Of a stretch of DNA of 50,577 nt, positions 16,961 through 24,518 are shown piece by piece. The notes below the pieces were generated by a model. It was given only the letters and a program-made list of their open reading frames with translations, was not told the DNA's origin and did no database searches. The first letter of the stretch is position 1; each line of letters starts with the position of its first letter. The stretch is from Bacillota bacterium. Lineage in GTDB: Bacteria; Bacillota; Sulfobacillia; JACIYH01. The stretch lies in contig JACIYH010000012.1 of assembly GCA_014360055.1 (NCBI GenBank), positions 1 through 50,577 of the forward strand, read 5' to 3'. A program made the position numbers and the translations under genes.

Positions 16961-18751
16961 GTGAGACCGGTGGGATCTCTTGCCGACGTCGCGGTGGACC
17001 TGGTGAAGGTGGCGATGGGGGTGGCCCCGGCGGACACGGTCATCCGGGGCGGTCGCGTGGTCAACGTGTTCACCGGGGAGGTGCTCAAAGCTGACGTGGC
17101 CGTGGCCCGCGGGCGGGTGGCCTTGGTGGGGGACGCCGCCCACACCCTGGGTCCGGATACCGCGGTGATCGACGCCTCCGGCCTCTACCTGGTACCTGGC
17201 TTCATCGACGGGCACGTGCACGTGGAGAGCAGCATGCTCTCGCTGACCCAGTTTTGCCAGGCTGTCCTCCCCCGGGGCACCACTGCCATCTTCATGGATC
17301 CGCACGAAATAGCCAACGTCCTGGGTCTGGACGGAGTCCGCCTGCTGCTGGCGGAAGGGGAAGGTCTCCCTCTGAAGGTTTTCGCCACCGTACCCTCGTG
17401 CGTGCCTGCGGCGCCGCGGTTCGAGGATGCGGGTGCCTCTCTGGACCCCGCCGCGGTGGCACGGGCGCTGGCCTGGCCCCAGGTGGCGGGGCTGGGGGAA
17501 GTGATGGACTTTCCGGCGGTCATCGAGGGGGACGAGAGGATACACGCGGAGATCGGCGCCGCCCTGCGGCTGGGGAAGCCCGCCACCGGCCACTATGCCC
17601 ACCCCGACCTCGAGCGCGGCCTGGTGGCCTATGCCGCCAGCGGCGTGTCCTCCGATCACGAAGCGACGGACGCCGACGACGTGGTGGCACGCCTGCGGCT
17701 GGGGATGTGGACCATGCTGCGGGAGGGATCGGCGTGGCGCGACGTCAGGGAGACGGTGAAGGCCATTACCGAGGCGGGCCTGGATGCCCGCCGTGCGGTG
17801 CTGGTGACCGATGATTGCCACCCCCACACCCTGCTGGCGGAAGGGCACATGGACCGGGTGGTGAGGACGGCCATTTCCGCGGGCCTGCGGCCCGTGACGG
17901 CCATCCAGATGGCCACCCTGAACCCGGCGGAGTACTTTGGGGTGGACGCGGAGATGGGGGGCATTGCCCCCGGGCGGCGGGCGGACATCGTCTTCCTCAC
18001 CGATCTGGCAGCCGTCGAGGTGCACCAGGTCATGGTGGACGGGGAGGCGGTGGCAAGGGAAGGCAGGATGCTGAAGGCGCTGCCCGATCCCCGGTATCCG
18101 GAGTTCGTGCGCCACTCGGTAAAGCTGGCCCGGCCGCTGGCCCCGCGGGACTTCGCCGTCCACGCGCCGGCAGGGGTGGGCGGAGGCGAGGTGACGGTGC
18201 GGGTGATCGAGGTGGTGGAGGCCAAGGCCCTAACCCGTCACCGGACGGTGACCCTACCCGCTGACGGCGGGGTGCTGCAGGCACAGCCGGAGCGGGATAT
18301 CGCCAAAGTGGCGGTGGTGGAGCGCCACGGCGGGGGAGGGGGGATGGGCCTGGGCTTTGTGCGGGGGTTTGGCCTGCAACGCGGGGCGGTGGCTTCCACG
18401 GTAGCCCACGACAGCCACAACCTCCTCATCGTGGGTGTAGACGACGGCGACATGGCCGCCGCCGGCAATGCCCTGGCCGAGTGCGGAGGGGGGATGGTGG
18501 CGGTATCGGGAGGAAGGGTGATGGCGCGGGTGGAGTTGCCCATTGCCGGGCTCATGTCCCCTCGCCCCGCCCGCGAGGTGGCGGCGGCCGTGGCCGAACT
18601 GGAGCAGGCGTGGCGCAGCCTGGGGTGTCACCTGGTGTCCCCCTTTATGACCATGTCCCTCCTGGCCCTGCCGGTGCTTCCGGAGCTGCGGGTGACCAAC
18701 CGCGGCCTGGTGGACACGGTGCGGTTCCGCCTCGTGGACGTGGTCGCATAG
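16961..18751 (+). CDS. ade: Adenine deaminase
   Basis: A 596-residue amidohydrolase converting adenine to hypoxanthine and ammonia. Visible motifs: GFIDGHVHVESSMLS (metal-binding His pair), MDPHEIANV, PATGHYAHPD, SSDHEATD, and VTDDCHPH. The C-terminal half carries the adenine-deaminase-specific domain (FVRGFGLQRGAVASTVAHDS and HNLLIVG). Length and order match bacterial Ade (about 570-600 residues). It starts at GTG 16961. With the permease upstream it forms an adenine salvage unit. Confidence 0.93.
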   Translation: MRPVGSLADVAVDLVKVAMGVAPADTVIRGGRVVNVFTGEVLKADVAVARGRVALVGDAAHTLGPDTAVIDASGLYLVPGFIDGHVHVESSMLSLTQFCQAVLPRGTTAIFMDPHEIANVLGLDGVRLLLAEGEGLPLKVFATVPSCVPAAPRFEDAGASLDPAAVARALAWPQVAGLGEVMDFPAVIEGDERIHAEIGAALRLGKPATGHYAHPDLERGLVAYAASGVSSDHEATDADDVVARLRLGMWTMLREGSAWRDVRETVKAITEAGLDARRAVLVTDDCHPHTLLAEGHMDRVVRTAISAGLRPVTAIQMATLNPAEYFGVDAEMGGIAPGRRADIVFLTDLAAVEVHQVMVDGEAVAREGRMLKALPDPRYPEFVRHSVKLARPLAPRDFAVHAPAGVGGGEVTVRVIEVVEAKALTRHRTVTLPADGGVLQAQPERDIAKVAVVERHGGGGGMGLGFVRGFGLQRGAVASTVAHDSHNLLIVGVDDGDMAAAGNALAECGGGMVAVSGGRVMARVELPIAGLMSPRPAREVAAAVAELEQAWRSLGCHLVSPFMTMSLLALPVLPELRVTNRGLVDTVRFRLVDVVA

Positions 18752-18870
18752 GTACTGGTGCAGGAGCAGGGACACCCGCCAGTCGAGGTGAGCCAGCTGG
18801 CGCGCGGCGTGGGGCTGGTGTTTCAGGACTCCTGCCTACACCTTCCAGAGACCGGCCGGGGCGAGAGGCG

Positions 18871-20376
18871 TCAGGCGGCACTGTGCTTGAGGGTGCGTAA
18901 CAGCCGGTACACGCCGGGCAGGCGGTTCTGCAGGGCGTAGCGCAGGCGTCCCAGCAGGTGGCGGGTGAGGTCCGCCCCGCGTACCAGGGCCCGGGCGGGC
19001 AGGTGCCGCCAAAGCAGGGCCCGCTCCACCATGCGGCCGGGCGCACTGTCGGGGCCGAAGAGACGGTAGAGGCGCACCAGGGGGCGGAAGAAGAGGTGCA
19101 GGAGGAGCACGTCCTGCCTGGGCAGGCCGGGCTGGTCCAGGAAGGTGCGGGCGCGGTAGTCGAGGGGCGGGTGCACGTAGCCCTCCCGCACCGAGATTTC
19201 ATACAGGTCGGTGCCCGGGTAGGGCGAGAACACGCTCACCACCACTGCCGAGGGGCGGGCGCGGGCGTTCAAACGGGCGGTGGCCAGCACGCTGCTGCGG
19301 TCTTCCCCGGGGACGCCGATCATGTTGTAGGCCACCGTGCTCATACCCACTTCGCGGCAGGTGCGAAACGCTTCCACGATGCGCTCGTCGCTCACCGCTC
19401 TGCCCAGGACCACCCGCCGGATCTGGGGGTCGCCCGACTCGATGCCTATGTACACCGTGCGGCATCCCGCCGCCGCCAGGAGGGAGGCCCGGTTGCGGTC
19501 GAGCAGGTCGGGCCGCTGGTTGCAGGCGAAAGGAAGGCCGATTTCGCGGCGGTACAGATCGCAGAACTCCTCCAGCCAGTCCTGACGCAGGCCAAACACG
19601 TTGTCAAGGAAACGGATTTCCCTGGTCCCCGGCGACCAGGTCAGCAGCTTGCGCAGGTAGGCGACGGCGCCGGGGGGACTGCGGAAGCGCGGGTAGCGGT
19701 GCGCGTTGGGATAGACGGCCCGCTGGCGGTGGTTTGAGCAGTAGCCACATCGGAAAGGACATCCGCGCGACACCATGGCGGTGGCGGCACGGGCACGGGT
19801 GGCCTGCAGGCGCGAGCGCTCGAATATCCCGAAGTCCGGCAGGGGCAGGAGGTCCAGGTCCTCCACCAGCGGGCGCACGGGGTTGCGCACGATGCCCGCA
19901 GGGGCGTGGAACCACATGCTCCTCACCCGGCTGGGATCTCTGCCCCCGGCCAGGGCGTCGGCGAGTTCCACCACCGCCTCGTCGCCTTCTCCCAGGCAAA
20001 CCCCATCCACCCCCGGAAAGGCCATGCATTCCTCCGGGGCCAGGGTGGGGTGGTAACCGCCCCAGACCACGGGCACCCGTAAGACTTCCTTCACCCAGGC
20101 CGTGTACTGGGCGCAATAGGACAGGGCACTGGAACGCACGGTAAGGCCCACCAGGGCGGGGTCGTACCGCCCGAGTGCCTCCAAAAACTCCTCCCGGGAC
20201 GGGGGGCGGGTCAGGTGAAGCAGGGCCACCCGGTGTCCGGTGTGCTGCAGCGAAGCGGCCATGGCCGCCAGGCCTTCGGCGTACCAGCCCCCCTCCTCCA
20301 CCTGGTACCGCCCGGGCCGCAAGGCCACCTCGGTCACCGTAAAGTCCGGATAGACGAAAAGGATTTCAATACCCAT
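18871..20376 (-). CDS. Cobalamin-binding-type radical SAM protein
   Basis: A 501-residue protein. The N-terminal 170 residues form a B12-binding-like Rossmann domain (ILFVYPDF, LVGLTVRSS, VVWGGYHPT, VDGVCLGEGDEAV) without a clear DxHxxG cobalt-ligand motif. The radical SAM core has the cluster motif SRGCPFRCGYCSN (CxxxCxxC), then YIGIESGDPQIRR and NMIGVPGEDRSSV. It belongs to the broad BchE-like class that catalyses methylations, cyclisations or similar reactions; the substrate cannot be read. It starts at ATG 20376 after GGAGAGGTAGG and seems monocistronic. Confidence 0.85.
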   Translation of the reverse strand: MGIEILFVYPDFTVTEVALRPGRYQVEEGGWYAEGLAAMAASLQHTGHRVALLHLTRPPSREEFLEALGRYDPALVGLTVRSSALSYCAQYTAWVKEVLRVPVVWGGYHPTLAPEECMAFPGVDGVCLGEGDEAVVELADALAGGRDPSRVRSMWFHAPAGIVRNPVRPLVEDLDLLPLPDFGIFERSRLQATRARAATAMVSRGCPFRCGYCSNHRQRAVYPNAHRYPRFRSPPGAVAYLRKLLTWSPGTREIRFLDNVFGLRQDWLEEFCDLYRREIGLPFACNQRPDLLDRNRASLLAAAGCRTVYIGIESGDPQIRRVVLGRAVSDERIVEAFRTCREVGMSTVAYNMIGVPGEDRSSVLATARLNARARPSAVVVSVFSPYPGTDLYEISVREGYVHPPLDYRARTFLDQPGLPRQDVLLLHLFFRPLVRLYRLFGPDSAPGRMVERALLWRHLPARALVRGADLTRHLLGRLRYALQNRLPGVYRLLRTLKHSAA

Positions 20377-20501
20377 AAGAACCTACCTCTCCCGTCGATC
20401 TTTCCCGTCCCTACGTTACAGAAGACGGTTATGACCCCCCAGGTGTTGCAATCGCTTGCCGGCAACCGTGCGCCCCGTCGCCACACGTGCATGGGCCACC
20501 G

Positions 20502-20894
20502 TTACACAGCGTCGGGCCTGCGCCTGCCCCTCAATCTGCCCCTCAATAGGGAAATGCCGGCCGCCACGAGAAGGGCCCCTACCGCGGTCACCAAGAGCGC
20601 CCAGAGGGAACGCTCGAACCCCGCAACGGCCAGACCCATCAGACCCGACACGAGGTAAAACACCCCCACCACCCGCCGGTACGGCGAGGACCTCAGTTTG
20701 CGTACCCAGAAGCCGGTCTGGGCGCGGTACAGGCCCACGGCCGGCGTGATGGGCGGCTGCTGGTCTTCCTCGAGCTGGGCAAGGTATCTGCGCAGCCCGT
20801 CGGGGTCGCCGGCAAACGGTGCCCGGCGCCGCGCGCCGTGTGTAGCCGCCCGCCGCCGGCGAGCGGTTCTGGACCGACGGTCCCCACTCTCCAT
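20502..20894 (-). CDS. Small membrane protein with two C-terminal TM segments
   Basis: About 130 residues. A basic N-terminal half (SRTARRRRAATHGARRR) and a predicted cytoplasmic helix (LRRYLAQLEEDQQPP) are followed by two hydrophobic segments, VVGVFYLVSGLMGLAVAGF and LWALLVTAVGALLVAAGI, and a basic end. The ATG at 20894 follows GTGAGGG. No family is recognised. It sits alone between the radical SAM gene and the SLH fusion gene. Confidence 0.5.
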   Translation of the reverse strand: MESGDRRSRTARRRRAATHGARRRAPFAGDPDGLRRYLAQLEEDQQPPITPAVGLYRAQTGFWVRKLRSSPYRRVVGVFYLVSGLMGLAVAGFERSLWALLVTAVGALLVAAGISLLRGRLRGRRRPDAV

Positions 20895-20998
20895 CCGGAT
20901 CCCTCACCATCACCGGCCTCGGGCCTACCAATCAGCACCCCGCCACGGAGCGGCCCGGTCCGGGGCCCTTCCAGACGCCCGGGGCCAGGGATCGCGGG

Positions 20999-23812
20999 TC
21001 AGGGTGCCTCCGCCAGCCGGCCCAGGATGGTGGCCACCTCGGCCCGCGTAGCGGGGGCCAGGGGGCGGAAAAGGTACTTCTTTCCTTGAGAAGTTCCCTT
21101 CAAGAGCCCTTCTTCCTCCATGGCGGCGATGTAATCTCGGGCCCAACTGCTCCCTACGTCGGCGAACCGGCTGGTGAAGCCAGGTGAGGGGGCAGTGGCA
21201 CCCCGGATACGCGCCAGCAAGGTCGCCAGTTCCGCCCGGGTCACGGGGTCATCGGGCCGGAACTTCACCGTACCATCGCTCATGGGTTCGCCCTGTACGA
21301 GGCCCCGTTGCTCCAGGGCCAGGATATGCGGTCGCGCCCAGTGCTCCCCTACGTCCGCAAACCGGGTGACGTACCCCTCCCCGGGGCCGGTCGCCACCAG
21401 GTAGCGGGCCAGCACGGTCGCCAGTTCCGCCCGCGTGATGGGAGCCGCGGGGAGGAAGGTGCCATCCCCATACCCCTGCATGAGGCCCAGGCGCGCCACC
21501 GCGGCCACGCTTTCCCGTGCCCAGTGCCGGGACACGTCCGTGAAGGGCGCCTCGGCAGACGGGAGCGGCGAAGGGGCCACCTTCAGGGCATACAGGTAGC
21601 CATCCATGGAGGGGGCGAGCACGTACCCGTGCCCGGCCGCCGCCCGAGCGGCCAGCAACCGGAACCCCAGGCGGTAACGCCAGACCTCCTGCCCGGTCCA
21701 GCCGTTGCAGGCCACCACCTCCCCCCACAGTCCGCCCAGGACCGTGTCTCCGCCGTATGGCACTGCAGGGGAGTCGTACACGGTGAGATCCGTGGGCAGT
21801 TCCCACCACACGTCACCGCTCAGGGGGTGCAGCGCAGTAACCCTGCCCCCGGCGGTGTTCACCAGCACGCCCAGATTCTGCACCACGGGTGAGGACAGTC
21901 CACCGGGCACGGTGCTCTGCCACACGATCTCACCCGTGGCGGCATCGAGGGCATGCACCCCCAGACGGCCGGCGTGGGCATCGGCGGGGGTGGTCACGTA
22001 CACCTTGTCCAGGTAATACAGGGGGGCGCCCCCGCTGGGCGCATAGTAGATCTGCCGGGCCAGGTTGCGCTTCCACACCAGGCGACCGCTGGCAGCGTCG
22101 AGGGCATAGACGTGACCGTCCCAGGACCCAAAGTAGACCATGCCGCGCCCCCAGGTTGCGCCGGCGCGGATGAGTCCCCCGGTGGGGAAGCGCCATCTCT
22201 CCGCACCCGTGGAAGCATCCACGGCGTGAAACACGCCTTCTCCGTCCCCGAAGTACACCGTGTTCCCGACGCACAGGGGCGAGGCCACCACCGGCCCGCC
22301 CGCGGCAAACTCCCACTTCACCCTGCCGCTGAGGACGTCCACGGCCCTGAGCAGGCCGTCGGAGGAGCCGAAGTAGAGGGTGGCGCCGACGAGGCAGGGG
22401 GCCCCGAGCAGCAGTCCTCCCGTCCCCACCTGCCACCTGAGCTTGCCATCAGCCAACCGGACGCAGCGCAGGACCCCGTCGTTGGAGCCGAAGTACACGA
22501 AGCCCCGGGCACCGTCGATGAGGGGCGTGGACTGGACGCCCCCGCCCGTACGGTACCTCCACGCCAGCGACACCGCCCGGGTGGCGGTGCCGGCCGTCGG
22601 CGCCGGGGGCTCAAGACGTACGCGTACCTCACGCGTCCAGACGTCACCACCCACCGTGGCCCGCACGGTGAGGTCGTGAAACCCGGGCGCCAGGCCGGCG
22701 ATGGGGACGGTGGTCGTGCGCACGGCCTGCCCGGGGTCGCCCAGGGGAACCCAGGTCCCCCCATCCATCCGGTACTCCACGGTTGCCTCGGGCGGGGACA
22801 GCCGGACCCGCAGCGTGAAGTCACCCTTCCACCGCGAACCGGGCTGGGGTCCCAGTATTCTCAGGCTGGCCGACGGGGCTGCCGGGGCGTCCAGGGGCAC
22901 GGCGGCCGCGAGGACCGCCTCCTGGCCCACCGTCTTCGTCCACACCGCGAGCGCCCCCTCCGCCACGCGCACGATGGTATATCCGCCCTCCATGGCCGCC
23001 TTGGTCATGAAGAAGGGGATGCCGTTCCGGCGCCAGGCCGCATGGATGTGACCGTGTCCCGTGAACACGGCCACCACCCGGTATCCCTCCACTGTCTCCA
23101 GGAAATCCTGCTCGTTGTCCAGAAAGCGCTGTCCGGGGTATCCCACCGGGTGGTGCATGAAGACCACCACGGGGGCCTCTTTACCCCAGGCAGCCAGCCG
23201 CCGCCGCAACCAGTCCAGCATGGCGGGCTCGAAGTGGCCATGCGTCTGATTGCTCACCGAGGTGTCCAGCACCGCAAAATGGATGCCCCCGTATGCGAAA
23301 TCGTAGTACCTGGAGTGGTACCGGGTCACGAACTGGCCCTTGCCCGCGTCCAACCACCTGCTCTCGTGGTTTCCCGGGGTCGAGTACAGGGGCAGCCCCA
23401 GGGGTGCCAGGGTGGCGTCATAGACATCATACTGGTCCCGGCCCCCCAGTTCGGTGAGGTCACCCCCCACCACCACAAAGGCTGGCCTTTCGGGCAGGGT
23501 CGCGATCTCGCCCACCACCTGCGGGGTGGCCCGGTTGCCCGCCGCCGACCCCATGTGGGGATCGGCTATGTGCACGAAGGTGAACGCCGTCGGCTGCCCG
23601 GCCAGCCCCTGTGCCCGTGCCTCCGGGCCACCCCACCCGGTGCCACCCCACACCGAGCCAGGCCCCCCGGCACCAGGCCAAACCGGTGACGGGGCCACCA
23701 CCACCACCAGGAAGGCCACAAATGCCAGCAATACCCCCCGCAGCAACCGCCGCCTCTGCCGCTGAGCTTTCCTGATCCCGTCCCAAGGCTGCAATACGGT
23801 AAACCTCCCCAT
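20999..23812 (-). CDS. Metallophosphoesterase-PQQ propeller-SLH fusion, surface anchored
   Basis: About 937 residues. Order: N-terminal hydrophobic signal segment (LLRGVLLAFVAFLVVVVAPS); calcineurin-like phosphoesterase with HIADPHMG, VVGGDLTELG, STPGNHE, VFMHHPVGYP and FTGHGHIHAAW, all metal ligands present; an Ig-like module; seven or so PQQ-type propeller repeats (GFVYFGSNDGVLRCVRLADG, LRAVDVLSGRVKWEF, VYALDAASGRLVWK); and three SLH repeats at the end (ITRAELATVLARYL, VTRAELATLLARI, ATRAEVATILGRL). It is thus a wall-bound phosphohydrolase. ATG 23812 is used; a TTG at 23794 with GGGGAGG upstream is an alternative. Last gene of the lipoprotein-GH18 operon. Confidence 0.85.
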   Translation of the reverse strand: MGRFTVLQPWDGIRKAQRQRRRLLRGVLLAFVAFLVVVVAPSPVWPGAGGPGSVWGGTGWGGPEARAQGLAGQPTAFTFVHIADPHMGSAAGNRATPQVVGEIATLPERPAFVVVGGDLTELGGRDQYDVYDATLAPLGLPLYSTPGNHESRWLDAGKGQFVTRYHSRYYDFAYGGIHFAVLDTSVSNQTHGHFEPAMLDWLRRRLAAWGKEAPVVVFMHHPVGYPGQRFLDNEQDFLETVEGYRVVAVFTGHGHIHAAWRRNGIPFFMTKAAMEGGYTIVRVAEGALAVWTKTVGQEAVLAAAVPLDAPAAPSASLRILGPQPGSRWKGDFTLRVRLSPPEATVEYRMDGGTWVPLGDPGQAVRTTTVPIAGLAPGFHDLTVRATVGGDVWTREVRVRLEPPAPTAGTATRAVSLAWRYRTGGGVQSTPLIDGARGFVYFGSNDGVLRCVRLADGKLRWQVGTGGLLLGAPCLVGATLYFGSSDGLLRAVDVLSGRVKWEFAAGGPVVASPLCVGNTVYFGDGEGVFHAVDASTGAERWRFPTGGLIRAGATWGRGMVYFGSWDGHVYALDAASGRLVWKRNLARQIYYAPSGGAPLYYLDKVYVTTPADAHAGRLGVHALDAATGEIVWQSTVPGGLSSPVVQNLGVLVNTAGGRVTALHPLSGDVWWELPTDLTVYDSPAVPYGGDTVLGGLWGEVVACNGWTGQEVWRYRLGFRLLAARAAAGHGYVLAPSMDGYLYALKVAPSPLPSAEAPFTDVSRHWARESVAAVARLGLMQGYGDGTFLPAAPITRAELATVLARYLVATGPGEGYVTRFADVGEHWARPHILALEQRGLVQGEPMSDGTVKFRPDDPVTRAELATLLARIRGATAPSPGFTSRFADVGSSWARDYIAAMEEEGLLKGTSQGKKYLFRPLAPATRAEVATILGRLAEAP

Positions 23813-23853
23813 CCCCGCCCCTGTACACAGAAGCCGCCAGGTCGACGACATCC

Positions 23854-24462
23854 TCACCGCCCCGCCGGGCGCGGGCCCAGCAGATCGTTCCAGAGGACCT
23901 CCGGGATGATCCCGAGGCGCCACAACGACACCCCGGCCAGGCCGTACCTGTGCACGATGGCCATCTTGGCCCGCATACTCCTGGCATCCTCGTACCAGAC
24001 CACGTTCTCCTCGTACTGGCCCTCATCCCTGACGTAGCCGAACACGGGCAGGTGGGCGACCGGGTCAAACCGCACGGTCCCCGCCTGTTCCCCGGGGCCG
24101 CTGCGCTGCTGGATGGACCGATATACTGTTTCGAGCAGGGGGGTGTAGGTACGCACCACCTTGCCCTGGCGATCCAGCACCCACTGGTGCGCGGAGAGCG
24201 AGAGACCGAGGACGAGACGCCCACCGCCGGACCCCGGAGGCAGGGCCCGGTCCAGTTCCGCCCTCACCGTCTCCAGGAAGCGCACATAGCGGGCTGCCAG
24301 CCCCGAACGGCCTTCCCCCGTGGAGTCCCGCAGGTGCTCGAAATCTAGCAGCAACCCGCTCAAGCCGAGCTTGCGTACGGCAGCCACCGCTTCGGCGACC
24401 AGGCAACCGGGCAGTACCACCAACCGGTAGAAACGACGCATAAACCCTCTCTCACCCTTCAT
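23854..24462 (-). CDS. Shortened GH18-like protein
   Basis: About 200 residues with blocks of the glycoside hydrolase 18 (chitinase/SleL-like) fold: LGLSGLLLDFEHL holds the catalytic DxE pair, GGRLVLGLSLSAHQWVL matches the late strand before the YGYDW region, and EENVVWYEDARSMRAKMAIV plus YGLAGVSLWRLG match the C-terminal strand pair. The first barrel strands and the segment with the usual MxYD motif are missing, and a family member would normally exceed 300 residues. The frame is nevertheless open. Start is uncertain between 24462 and 24441. It is probably a deletion derivative, flanked by two extracytoplasmic protein genes in one operon, and has no signal peptide of its own. Confidence 0.55.
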   Translation of the reverse strand: MKGERGFMRRFYRLVVLPGCLVAEAVAAVRKLGLSGLLLDFEHLRDSTGEGRSGLAARYVRFLETVRAELDRALPPGSGGGRLVLGLSLSAHQWVLDRQGKVVRTYTPLLETVYRSIQQRSGPGEQAGTVRFDPVAHLPVFGYVRDEGQYEENVVWYEDARSMRAKMAIVHRYGLAGVSLWRLGIIPEVLWNDLLGPRPAGR

Positions 24463-24518
24463 GTCCATCTTCCCACCGCCCCAACACGACTGAGCACGGC
24501 GCCCCCGGCACCAACCGC

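Noticed and set aside
16958-16970. CTGGTGAGACCGG, one base from the FadR operator pattern
   Set aside because: It overlaps the start codon of adenine deaminase, breaks the GGTC half-site, and has no promoter; chance likely at this GC content.
20416-20931. Overlapping minus-strand frame around the small two-TM gene
   Set aside because: It has Pro/Arg/Gly-rich composition and no hydrophobic segments; the other frame gives two clear membrane helices and a better start.
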